Below, piece by piece: positions 49,430-60,203 of a stretch of DNA of 64,000 bases (within the stretch, counting starts at the first letter, position 1; each line of letters starts with the position of its first letter). The translations under genes were made by a program, and so were the position numbers. The notes under the pieces were generated by a model. It was given only the letters and a program-made list of their open reading frames with translations. It made no database searches and was not told the origin of the DNA. Source of the stretch: Boswellia sacra (Eukaryota; Streptophyta; Magnoliopsida; Sapindales; Burseraceae); assembly GCA_013180625.2 (NCBI GenBank), contig SNVD02010473.1:434001-498000 (forward strand), given 5' to 3'.

Positions 49430-49590
49430 GGGGTGCTTCAGCAATTACTCAAAATTTTATTTGTTAACTGTGGGGTGTTCTTGCAAAATTTTGAAACTTT
49501 GTTTTTAAACTGTGGGGGTGTTCCTGCAAAATTTTCAAACTTTGATTTTTATTCGCGCTGGTGTTTCCGCGAATTTTCAAAGTATTTATC
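49430..49590. repeat. short inverted remnant of the 42-bp array
   Basis: About 3.5 units with GTGTTTCCGCGAATTTTC-like and TGCAAAATTTTCAAACTTTG-like halves are the reverse complement of the units at 17341-17875, where thirteen are present. Confidence 0.85.
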
Positions 49591-49891
49591 GAGAGCTATT
49601 TTGGAAAACTTTCATATTTTTAATTCCCACAGACGGCGCCAACTGTTGATGCACACTTTTCTGAACTTATTCTCTCTCTAAATTTCCTCTGCTTTTGAGA
49701 GCTTCTCTCTCTAGGAAATTCTCACAGAAAATTTTGGAGTGCCAGAAACTGACTTGAGCGTCGGAGGGTTTTCGCCGGCACCACCGCCGGCACCCCTGAC
49801 TATTTTTCTTTACTCGCAGGATTGGACCCGACGTACAATTCGAGCTCCGACCCGCTTCCCGGCCGTCTGAAAATCGTGCATCAACATTTCT

Positions 49892-50349
49892 TATTATAAA
49901 TTTATAAATAATAAAATGACCTGAACTAAAGTTTAAATAGTTATTATTTTATTTTCTTAATAGCATTGAGGGAAATTAAAAAAAATGATTCAAATTTATA
50001 AGTGTAAATCGCAAAAATGATTCAAGGGTTCAAATTCTTTAAAACTAGACTTTTTATCGCAGAAGCCCCTTAAATAAGCTAATTTTTTAAATTTCCCCTA
50101 ATATTAATATTAAACTACTCATCTTGCGCGGGTTTGGAAATGGAATATCAATATCAATCTACTCCAAAGACTTGAAAAAATCAAGTTTACCCCCTACCCA
50201 CAAGCAAGCATGGATATAGCATTTATCCTATTTAGGTTGAGGGAGACGAACACGAAGACACACAAAGATATCATACTTGTGAAGAAATCGACGAAGCAAA
50301 CAAACAAGCAAATGAACAGAGGTAGTAGTGAGTAGATTGAGGAAATGAA
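49892..50349. promoter_or_regulatory. intergenic and probable promoter of the cupin gene
   Basis: There are 458 bases between the retroelement's target duplication and the next start codon. The first half is AT-rich spacer. The second half is purine-rich (GAGGGAGACGAACACGAAGA) and is the likely 5'-UTR. No definite TATA box is seen. Confidence 0.45.
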
Positions 50350-52403
50350 ATGGCAAACCCTAGAAGGAACTCCGATGTTAATCCATTCAACACTCACTAC
50401 TTTTCTTCTTCTTCTTCTTCACTTTCGTTTCTCATTAGCTTCTTGAAGAGGCCTCACGCCTGCCCCCTTCTCCTCTCAATCTTCGTTTTCCTCACTTGGA
50501 TATCTCTCAGATTGCAGTACTCCTTCCACGTCGCTTCTGAGTTGCCCAGAGCCCAGAAGAAATGGAGCAGCAACGATGTTGATGATTTTAAGGCCAATTT
50601 GGTTAGGTTCAAGCCTGGCTCTGATTTCCCTTCTCGGATTGCTAAAGACAACCGTGGCTGGTTGTTGAATCCTGTCTCTCTTGCCCTTGAATCTGGCGTT
50701 AAAGGTCTCTCTCTCTCTGCTTTTACGTTTCTGAATATGTATTTATATTTCAGCATATGTTGATGGGAATTCTTTAGCTTTTATGATCAACTGTTGAATC
50801 TGCAATGGAAACTTTACTGGGATCAAACGGGTTCCATTTGGTAATATTTAGTGTCAAATTTGTGAAAATGTAGAATTGTAACAAAATATCATTTAGTTCA
50901 AGACTTTGCCTCACTGGTAATGCTGCCATTAGCAATGCCGGTTCGCGGGTTAAGCTTACATGCCAGTACCAAGTATGACCCAAGTAATTAGTATCAATGT
51001 GGGATTTGATGTTCATGAGTTGATGGATTGAGATTGGGTGAATTTAAAACTGAATGGGAGTTTTTGGACTTTGTCAGAATTGGATCTGCAATATCAATCC
51101 AATGCAGTCCTTCAGCCAGGGAGTACTGTAAAGTTTGGATTTTTGTGTGAATTTCCTAGTGATTCTCTGCAAATTCTGAACAATAGTTTGTTTCCTTCCA
51201 GGTGGAGCAGTTTCATGTGTTTCTGTACATATTGGTGAAATCCGACCAGGTGCTGTGAGGGGAAATCACAGACACTATTCTGTTAATGAGACATTTGTTA
51301 TATGGGGAGCTACAACCAAATTCAGAGTAAGTTTTCTCTTTGTTAGTCAGCTAAAGAATTAAGGATTTTCTTTTAGCTTGATGTATCCAGATTATTTGTT
51401 TTAGACTAATAGTTAATATTAAGAAGTGCATGTTAATTAGTTCACTTATTAATAACGTTCAAAGAGATGAAATTTGTGTTAATGATGTGTATATTGAATT
51501 GCACAGTGAAATTGGATAATACTCCTCTTCCCAACTACCAATTTTACATCCTAAGTTAAGAAATTTCAAAAATAACTTATCACGTCAGTTGGAATAAGAA
51601 GTGAGGTGAATAAGCTATGGTTTGTAGTACAATTAACAAATATTTGGTGGTGTTTAATGTTTGAATGTTTTATAATCCGCTTGTTTCAATGAAAAAATTT
51701 TGTTTTGGGGGAAATATAGTTTTACCTGCGATCTTTATCACAGCTGATTAAAGATTTCCTTTTTGCTGGCATTTTACCTGCTGTATGGTTTTCATTGTAG
51801 CTAAACATTTTAAAGAATATATCTTTAAAGTCGTTTTGATTAATTCTTTTCCCAGTGTAAGGATAAGTTTGTGGCAGTCTATACTTGTTATCATTTGATC
51901 GAACTCCTGAAGTATGATTTTTAATCTTTTATTTTCCCTCAAAACAAAAAAGGGAAATAACTTCATTTGTGAAGCAAATGCGAAAACATTGGGAAACTTT
52001 CTCCTTTCTGTAATATGCCTATAGTAACAGGTGTGAAGCTGCATTCTTTTTTATTTTGCCCCCTTATGCAGTAAAGGGAGTGTAATATAGCTCTTTCAGA
52101 TGAAATTACTATTCAAGTGTATCAATTTAGGTGTATCACGTTTAAATGATATTATATCATTTCTGCTTGTTTAATATATTTCTCATTGTTCTACAGCTGG
52201 AGAACAATCAGATTGATGGAAAAGGTTACGCGGAAGTGATAGTTGATGCAGATGAGGTTGCTGTTGCAGCTAGCCCAAGAGGAACGGCTCATGCATTAGT
52301 AAATACTGATTCTGTACATAGTACATTTTTTATGGGGTGCCAAGATGGTGTGATTAACTATAACAGTTCCAGTTCTAGTTTTAATGTTTGGAAAGATCTC
52401 TAA
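50350..52403 (+). CDS. membrane-anchored cupin (RmlC-like) protein
   Basis: Three exons join in phase: 50350-50704, 51202-51326 and 52197-52403. They give 228 aa. The N-terminus is serine-rich, followed by a single hydrophobic segment at about residues 39-54 (CPLLLSIFVFLTWISLRLQ), so the protein is probably a type II membrane protein with its C-terminal domain in a lumen or outside. The C-terminal half is a cupin fold. Motif 1 is GNHRHYSVNETF, with H141, H143 and E148 as likely metal ligands. Motif 2 is PRGTAHALVN (187-196), which fits P-x-G-x2-H-x3-N exactly. Similar cupins occur at the C-terminus of bacterial capsule-assembly proteins and in conserved plant proteins of unknown function. The enzymatic role cannot be assigned. 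Start choice rests on MANPRRNSD directly following a purine-rich leader. Confidence 0.85.
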
Positions 52404-54584
52404 AACTTACTTTCTGTCATATACCGGGCTCTTTTCTATGGCAATATGTTAGCTAATTTTGTTTTGCCATGTAACTATAGTTTAGGGTGTTGCCAAGCTG
52501 AGTTATAATGAGGTGAATACTTGTGGCGTATTTTTTGTAAAAGAAGTTCCCTTGGTTATGCATGTCATTTAGTATACAAGAATCATTCTTTTATTTTTCT
52601 AAAGCTGCACAAATAACCATGTTCTTCTTCTTCAAACATACATTTCGCTTAAATTTTGACATAATGGATATCTTATCAGAAATGAAAATTTTGATCAGTT
52701 GTCTCTTTGCAGGTACTTGAATTTAACATGACCCATTTGAGATGAATCTCTGCCTCTTTCATTTGTGTTTGCATGATGTAGAACTAATGAGCTAAGTTCA
52801 TGTTGTGCTTATATTATATATATAATACCTGTCAACATGACCAATTTTAAACTTAAGGATCTTAGCATTGTGGTTCGAGGGGACATTTTGCCACAATTCA
52901 AATACAGTTGAGCCAATTTGTTAACGTGACAGAGTTATAGATTAGACGTATATATAATGCCATCCATATACTCTACATTAAGATCGCATTACATATTTAT
53001 TTAAAAAAGAGAGAAAATGTGTGTTACAAGGCATTTGTCTGTTGTTGGAGGTATATGGATAACATGGTATGTTTGTCCTATTTAAGACATCGATAAAATG
53101 TGCAAAATTTAGTGAATGGCAATTTATTATTATTATTATTTTTTTTGGTTTTTGGGGCAGGAGAAATGGTGTGGAGATATTGCGATTAAAAGATTTCTTT
53201 CTAAAGATTTTGGGTTTGTTGTAATGGATGGATGCATTGCTTAATGTGTTAAATGAGGCAAAGTTAAAAGAGTTATCGAGATTGTGGTTGCATTTCTCCC
53301 TTGCTGAGCTAGCTACAAGAAAACTGGGCCTACTAATTTCGTAGTGTTCAAGTATCAAACTTGTTTAATTATTGAATATCTTCACAAGCATGATCCAAAA
53401 GCTTGCTTCACATGAATTCCTTTTTAAGAAACATGAAACATATTGGATAATCTATTTCCATGTCGTCTAAAACTGTCACATTTCAGAAATTAATTCATAG
53501 TTTGTACAAAGTGGGCACTAACCGATGCCTTTGGTTGCAATTCTTTTGTATCAAATGGATGTCAAGTGAAGATGCGCACATGTTCATATGTCATAATATG
53601 TCATCCCTGTGGATGTCAATTTTTTCACTTTAAATTTAAACTAATATGTCATAATATGAATGCAATTGTAAAAGTTAAAAAAATCAACTAAATGGATATG
53701 AGTGATTAAAGTGGCAGTAAAAAAAATAATACCACATTAGTTAAATACAAAATTTCTATATGTAACATTACTCTTACTCTCATTACAGACGTAGGAAAAT
53801 GCTAGAATGTCAAACTGTCACTTAACTCATATCATTATCGATTTAGTGTCATAAGGATTTGTATAAATGGAAGATCATGAAGTTGATGGTATGAAATATT
53901 TTAAGTCTTAGGTCAACATACCATAAAATAACTCTTTAAAGAGCAACAATGTTGCTCTTCTCAAATACGATCCCAAATGATATAAGATCCCAAAATTATA
54001 TAAGTTTGTGATTTACATGCTAAGCTCTACACCATAATTAAGGTATTGATACTAGAAAAGGTTTTAAACTATAAAATGAGATTTTGTGATTTGTATCATC
54101 AACTTTTATATAAAAGGGGTTTGTTAAAAAAGAAGAAGAAGAAGTAGTTAGGGATCTTTTTCTACCACTTGTACAAATAATCGAAAAAAAACATTTTGTC
54201 CTCACGTAGAGTATTAAGCTCTATACCTTATCAAAACATCTTCTTTACGTTATTAAAATGTAGATTTTGGTAAGATTATTGAACCCAAATAACCTATATG
54301 CACAAAGCAATATTAATTAATTGCGTGCTAAATCGTAATCGAATTATTTTCATTGCGTAGAGGTTATATAGAAACCAAAATCCAAATCGTTATACTTACA
54401 TTGAAAAATAATATTTGCTAGCTTTTTCCATTCGTAGCAAATTTCCTTTCTTCCATTCCCACGCTTGAAAGCGAATTAAAGTAATCCAGAGAGATTGCTT
54501 GAACCAACATTCAAGTGATTGAAATAGTTAATAACAACATAAGCTTATTAGCTACCTTCATACATTATCAAACTCGATCTCTAT
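52404..54584. other. intergenic region, no gene seen
   Basis: This holds the 3' region of the cupin gene and the AT-rich spacer up to the metacaspase promoter. A (TTA)n tract lies at about 53127-53141 and a (GAA)n tract at about 54131-54143. Short reading frames here have no supporting features. Confidence 0.55.
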
Positions 54585-54592
54585 TATAAATA
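54585..54592 (+). promoter_or_regulatory. metacaspase TATA box
   Basis: TATAAATA in CTCTATTATAAATAACACC lies 100 bases upstream of the start codon, with an A/C-rich leader (ACACAAGAGATCATC) between them. Confidence 0.6.
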
Positions 54593-54691
54593 ACACCAAA
54601 AGATTAATAATTATCATATACATCACTTTTAAACACAAGAGATCATCAGCTATCACTAGTAGCTTCATTCATTCATTAATTGCTGGCAAAA

Positions 54692-56119
54692 ATGGAGAAA
54701 GGAAAGAAGAGACTTGCTCTTCTTGTAGGATGCAATTACCCCAACACCAGAAATGAGTTGCATGGATGTATAAACGACGTGGTAGCCATGAGAGATGTGC
54801 TGGTGAAGCGGTTCGGGTTCGATCCGAGCATGATAGAGCTCATGACTGATGCATCAGGGCCATCAGTTATGCCCACAGGAGCAAATATTAAGGCAGCCCT
54901 GGATCGGATGGTGAGCCAGGCTGAAGCTGGTGATGTTTTGTTCTTCCACTATAGTGGTCATGGAACAAGGATTCCTTCCAAATTTCCCGGCCGACCCTTC
55001 AGGCAGGATGAAGCTATTGTTCCTTGTGATTTCAATCTCATCACTGGTATGTATTATATAACTTAATTGCATGCCCTTTGAATGATACAATGTTTGGAAG
55101 TTTTAAGTGCGTCCTAGATTTTTCTTTTCTTTTATTAATTTTTTCTTCTCAAAACAAAAGATATGTAGTCATCAACTTCAAGTGTTAAAGTCACATGTTA
55201 AGACTTAAACTATTAAAACTCTTCAAAAATTGTATTTTTCATTAGTACAAAACTTTTCAAATTCAATAAAATAATAGATTTAACATAATTTTCACGATAT
55301 ATTTGATGGATGCATACAACTCTGAGGTCTTAATATGTGTATTTAATTATGAACATTTTAACTAAGACTACCGTAAAAGAAAATCTCTAAATCTTATATT
55401 AGAAATACAGAAATTATATTAAGCAAGTTGATAATGTTATCGTCAATCAAGTCGTCAAAATTGTTAGTCTGAACTATATATATATATACACACTGAAATG
55501 ATGAGAAACATGTACAGATCTGGACTTCAGGCAAATAGTTAACCGTTTGCCCAAAGGCGCAAACTTCACAATCCTCTCGGATTCATGCCACAGTGGGGGT
55601 CTGATTGACAAGGAAAAAGAGCAAATTGGACCTTCTGTTATTCAAAATGCCAACAAAGACTACTGTTCCTTCAGCTCCAAGGCCAAGACCATTCCTTTCC
55701 AATCCTTACTCGACCATCTCTCATCACTAACTAACATAAACACATCCGATGTTGGCACCCACTTGCTAGAATTCTTCGGAGTCGATGCCAGCATTCGATT
55801 CCGGTTGGCTCCAAATGAAATAATGAACCTGTATGAATCGTTGAGGCCTGTTGCAGATGATGGCATTCTGCTAAGTGGGTGCCAGGCCAATGAAACTTCT
55901 GCTGATATGAGCCCCATGGAGAGTGGTGGAAAGGCGTATGGGGCATTCAGCGATGCTGTGCAGAGAGTGTTGAAGGAGCATTCAGGTCCACTGAGCAATA
56001 GAGAGCTTGTGATGATGGCTCGGAAGATTTTACAGGAAGAGCGGTTTGAGCAACATCCTTGTTTGTATTGTAGCGATGAGAATGCTGAAGCTACTTTCTT
56101 GTGGCAACCTGAAAACTAG
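54692..56119 (+). CDS. MC9: type II metacaspase, AtMC9-like
   Basis: Two exons join in phase: 54692-55046 and 55518-56119. They give 318 aa. Metacaspases are Ca-dependent or acid-active cysteine peptidases that cut after Arg/Lys and act in cell death and xylem clearance. The p20 part starts at KKRLALLVGCNYPNTRNELH. The catalytic dyad is visible as His90 in FFHYSGHGTR and Cys142 in SDSCHSGG. The p10 part ends with HPCLYCSDENAEATFLWQP. The linker between p20 and p10 is short, so the protein matches the compact AtMC9 class (about 325 aa) rather than the 360-420 aa type II forms. It also shares GLIDKEKEQIGPS with AtMC9. There is no N-terminal prodomain, as expected for type II. At the position of the AtMC9 autoprocessing arginine (before the LPF/IPF word) this protein has Lys175. 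The start ATG GAG AAA is the first Met after the TATA box. Confidence 0.95.
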
Positions 56120-56129
56120 TTATGCAACC

Positions 56130-56950
56130 TTGTTACCTCGATTAAGCTTAGTGTTAGTGTTATATTATATATATGACACTGACATGGAGACGCTCCATTG
56201 GTGGGAGGCTCAATAAATATGTAAATGTATTAATTTCTCTTTTAATTGCTTACGGCAATCAAATGAATAATTGTGAATTGGAGTCAAGGTAATGGCTAGT
56301 TGTTCTCAATTATATGACGAATTTGATTTTTCTTTGTTTAATGTGAAGTAAGGGTGCTGTCCTGCCTAGTCATTGAGAATAGTAACCACTCTTTATTGTT
56401 TCGATTAGGATGGTTCACTCATCTTAATCCAAAATTAGTTGGATAATGTTAATATTAACCTGTAAGGCAAGGACAAAGAGCCCAAAGACCCTTAAGCAAT
56501 CTCTTCTGAAGGCCATGCAGGCAATATGGCGTAGTGTTTGGGCATCTGATCCATTTGGGGGCCCAAAATGCTTTCCAAGTGGAAGAAATAAAAAGCCATT
56601 CTTCAGGGGCTTGTATTCTATATACATCCTCGTGATTGAGTTGTGAACTTGTGGTTGTGAGGTACGGTCCACTGTGCCTAATAGTTCAAACTCCATGGCA
56701 TGGTTGCTAGTCTGCTTTGTAAAGTACTAGTTTACTTTAACAAATTAATTCCCAAATTAATCTCTACCCAGGCCATCGATCAGATTCAGGAACATATCCA
56801 GCAATGTGGAAAATAAAGAGCTCAGAAACATGCCATACAAGTGTCAGAAAGGACGGCCATGGTAAATGGGAGAAAGGAACATGATTTCTTTTTGCTTGTC
56901 TATTAATGCAAGCAAGTGAGCCTGCAAATACTATTCTTTTTTCTTTTTTA
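56130..56950 (+). repeat. downstream duplication, copy A
   Basis: This copy begins in the metacaspase 3'-UTR (CTCGATTAAGCTTAGTG, then GACATGGAGACGCTCCATTG). It contains ATCCAAAATTAGTTGGATAA near 56428-56447 and GTCAGAAAGGACGGCCATGG near 56843. The same order of similar words recurs at 57030-57880. It is non-coding. Confidence 0.65.
56212..56217 (+). terminator. metacaspase poly(A) signal
   Basis: AATAAA in GGCTCAATAAATATG lies 93 bases after the stop codon. Confidence 0.55.
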
Positions 56951-57029
56951 AATGTATATAATTGATGTTGTACAATCAGGGTATTCTTTTCTTGGTTATA
57001 ATCGTCTATAGTTTTAACTAATAATTAAG

Positions 57030-57880
57030 CTAACTCGATTAAACTTGTAAGATGTTGATGAGGTGGAAGGCTCAACATGTGTTAGATATACATATTCATT
57101 GAGATGGAGGTTTTCCATTGGTAAGAGATACAAATCTTGGGTACAATATATACATGTGTAATGTAAGTTTATCTTACTCAAGAAGGGTGACGCATTATTT
57201 TCTATTTTATTGCGACACAAAATAAATAACGTAAAGATTACTTTTTTTATTTGTATATATGGTAATATATAGAAACAATAAGTCGGATTTTGGAATCTAT
57301 AGGCCATGATTCAGCATGTTCTTATACCAAATTTAAGTTTATTTGTGTAATATTAAATAATGGAGTTGTCTTAGCTTGGTTATTGAGATAACCATACTTT
57401 ATTGTTTTAATTAGGATCCTTCATTCATCCCAATCCAAAATTAGTTGGGTAATATTAATTACAAAAGATTTTAATAGTATTTACTTTGTTAATTAAAATA
57501 CTAATAAATCATTATAATTTAAGTTAAAATTTGATGTCAAGATAGATAGAAAAATATAATTGGACTTCTATATATATGCATTTTCAAGCACATCTATTAT
57601 CTATATTTTATAAAGAAAAAATAAATTTTGATATAGCACCTATGTGCAATTATGAAAATAATTAATTTATGATGGAATTGTTAAGTCCTAGTTTAAAGCA
57701 TTGAATTTGACTGGGGTGAGTACTGCGTACACACGCTATATAGAAACAAAGAAGCATAAAACATGCTCTCACGTCACACCATAAGGAGCCAGAAAGGCCA
57801 TAGTAAATAATTAATGGTGAAAGGAATTGAACATATATGATATTTTTTGTCTGCAAACACTATTAATCACTATTTCATCA
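57030..57880 (+). repeat. downstream duplication, copy B
   Basis: Words matching copy A appear in order: CTCGATTAAACTTGTAAG, GAGATGGAGGTTTTCCATTG, AATCCAAAATTAGTTGGGTA, GCCAGAAAGGCCATAG and CTGCAAACACTATT. The copies are heavily diverged, so this is an old tandem duplication of the metacaspase 3' flank without the coding part. Confidence 0.6.
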
Positions 57881-60203
57881 GGCCATTCATCAATTTTAAC
57901 AAATCAATCTCTCTAATTAAATTGCGATATGTATCTAATGCATGCATGATATTGATATATAATTCACTTCCTCAATCATCTTCCTAAAACTTCTTTAAGA
58001 ACTACACTAGCATACTATAAATGCCATTATCAAGTCTTCTCAAGAACTTTCAAACTTGGATTGATTGTTAGACCTAGCTAGTTATCTCCAGGTAATTTTT
58101 GGTCTTTTATATGTAGAGTTACTTGTTAATAGCTAGTTTGAATCTTTACCTTCTGTAGGTGAAAAACTATTGTTTAACACAATAAGGATGAAACATAATG
58201 AATTCCAATGAAGTAATTACAAGTAAAAACTTCACGATGATCAAGCTATTGGATTTGGGATCGTTGGTTAAATTACTCCTACATTATAGTATGAATCTAA
58301 ACAGAATTCTGTACATCGATTATTAATCATTCATTTGTTTTAATCTAATGGTTGAACAACTTCTTGAATTGGTATTTCAAGAAACAAATTTTTAGTTTTT
58401 CTCTTTGAAGTATTAGATGAAATCAGATGGACAATGATTGGTGTCAAAATTTTAAATGATGCTACTACTTAGTTAATTTAATGATACAATTGATTTCATG
58501 AGTACTTTGAATGCCATAAATGTAGTTCTGTATTTTTCTAATTATACTATAAAGGTAAAAAATATTTGTGAAGGCATCTTGGAAATGGAAAAGAAAAAAA
58601 CTATAATATTGAAGCTCAAAATAGTAAGATACCTAAAGATTAAAAAAAACGATAATAATTACTTTAAATTGTTCGGAAAAATTTTAAAAAAAATCCGAAT
58701 TAATTTGAGGGGCCTTATAAGAAATATTAAAATTTGAAAGAATTTATATGTCCTAGTCGAGTTCAATATCAAATACCAAATATACTATTATTTTCCTAAT
58801 CGTTGAAGTTAAACTCAAAAGTTATGTTTGATATATTGCTTGACAAGTATCTAGTATTATTGTCCAATAACTCAACACCTTTCTTAATGCTTATCTAATG
58901 AGCTATCTAACAAACCAACTCAATAGATACTTCATCTATAATTCCCAACACTCAAATTGACAATTAAAAAGAAAAAAGAAAAAAGAAAAAAGATTTGACT
59001 GTTCCTTAAAAGAACTCTAAAGAATCGGCTATTTGAGTATTTCCAAATTTATTACATATACGAACACATTGGAATATTGGCGTATTAGTGGAACGTAAAC
59101 CCAATGGGCCAAAGATAGAAACTTTTTGATAATAAGAATGAAGAAATATAAGCGTGGAATTTGATGATTCAGGGGTTTATAAAATATAGATGGCAGAGAA
59201 GCATGCAGGTGGTCAGGTGTTGATAAAAGCCTGGTGTTTGGTTGGTGGATTGTTGGCTTTTGGAAAGGGCAGTACACGGTACATCAATTCAACTCCCCAA
59301 AGTGAAGCTACATATGTCCAGTGCAGTGCTGACAAAGCTGAGGTTTACCTCACCTTATGCTTTATGTGGCATGCAGCAGAGGACCAGGGCCCTGATCAAC
59401 AAAATACTAATTTTGGGGACCTTTGCCTTACGCTATCATCAATATTAACCGTCACCCCTAGAATATTAAATAATTTTATACCTACACTTTCTAAATCAGC
59501 AACGTTATATAGCAATTAAAATTAATCTAATAATATTACTCAATCAATCTCTAACACTCAATAGTTCTTCTTGATCTCTCAAACTGTTGGTCTTTAGCGC
59601 TTGATGTATACCTGTCATTTTGTTGAGCCTTGAACGTTGATAAGATGACAACAACAAAGACTTGTTGATTTATAGTCTGTCAAATTGTGGTCATAATATC
59701 TCAGCTTTTTAGTGTATGATCATTTTTCAAATGATTCACTTTAAATACGGCTTCTTCTTTTTTTTTAATTGTTTATATTTATATGGATTTCCCTAAAAGG
59801 ATTAAAGAAACGTACCTGAATAATTTTAATCGGTGTGTCATGGACACAACGTACAGCTGTTTCTAGTGACACTCTCATTGAATTCTCGTGCCATCTTTAA
59901 TACTACTAAAACAAAAATCAGAAAAACAAAGAAAGTAAAATTAAAAAAAAAAAAAAAGATAAAGGAGTAATTAATTAGAAAACCTTATCCATCCATTTCC
60001 ACTTCCATCCAACGGCTGTAAACGATATATAGACATCGACACTCTCTCCATGTAGCCCTCTCACAAAAAAGAATTCCACGTGCATTGCTTTAAGCTCTTC
60101 TCCTTTCTCTCCTGACTAATCTGTTTATATTCTTACACTTACAGCTGCTTCCGTTCTAATTATATATCGTTACCGTTTCGTTTTCTCATCACTTTGAGAA
60201 GAT
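57881..60203. other. intergenic region and promoter of the TRM-like gene
   Basis: No supported gene is present. An (AAAAAAG)n tract lies at 58966-58992. The reading frame at 59190-59519 begins in a slightly GC-richer patch but has no recognisable motif or splice context. Near the next gene there are a G-box core CACGTG (60077-60082), an ATATATAG TATA-like word at about 60025 and a CT-rich leader. Confidence 0.5.
58966..58992. repeat. (AAAAAAG)n microsatellite
   Basis: Four units of six or so A followed by G run in tandem in intergenic DNA. Confidence 0.85.

Larger units (their letters stand above)
47959..49648 (-). mobile_element. inverted coding-less retroelement internal region
   Basis: Read on the minus strand, the segment starts at the LTR end plus primer-binding site (CAACAGTTGGCGCCGTCTGT). 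It passes directly into GAAAGTTTTCCAAAATAGC (compare 17227-17245 of the first element), then short 42-bp-type repeats, the GCATG-containing spacer and the GC-rich array. It ends at CTAAACCTAATCCATGCA (compare 18681-18697). Everything corresponding to 11.74-17.22 kb is absent. Both junctions with the LTR fall on the shared word ATGCA (47954-47958 and 49649-49653). Confidence 0.8.
47726..49886 (+). mobile_element. second member of the gypsy family: single LTR split by an inverted internal segment
   Basis: The outer ends are TGTTATGGCCATAAC at 47726 and GTGCATCAACA ending at 49886, identical to the LTR ends of the 11.3-19.4 kb element. The insertion is flanked by the 5-bp target duplication TTTCT (47721-47725 and 49887-49891). 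Only one LTR-equivalent is present: its first part occupies 47726-47958 and its last part 49649-49886. Between them lies about 1.7 kb of the same family's internal sequence in reverse orientation. No coding sequence for gag, pol or the antisense protein remains. Confidence 0.85.

Noticed and set aside
48843..49444. Long Arg/Gly/Ala/Pro-rich reading frames on both strands
   Set aside because: Same artefact in the inverted copy of the GC-rich array. No start context, splice signals or motifs.
50930..50955. tRNA B-box-like GGTTCGCGGGTTAAGC in intron 1 of the cupin gene
   Set aside because: No tRNA cloverleaf, and the B-box match is partial. At most a very worn SINE.
59190..59519. 109-codon plus-strand reading frame beginning MAEKHAGGQVLIKAW
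   Set aside because: No recognisable domain, composition or splice context. Probably chance in a slightly GC-richer patch.
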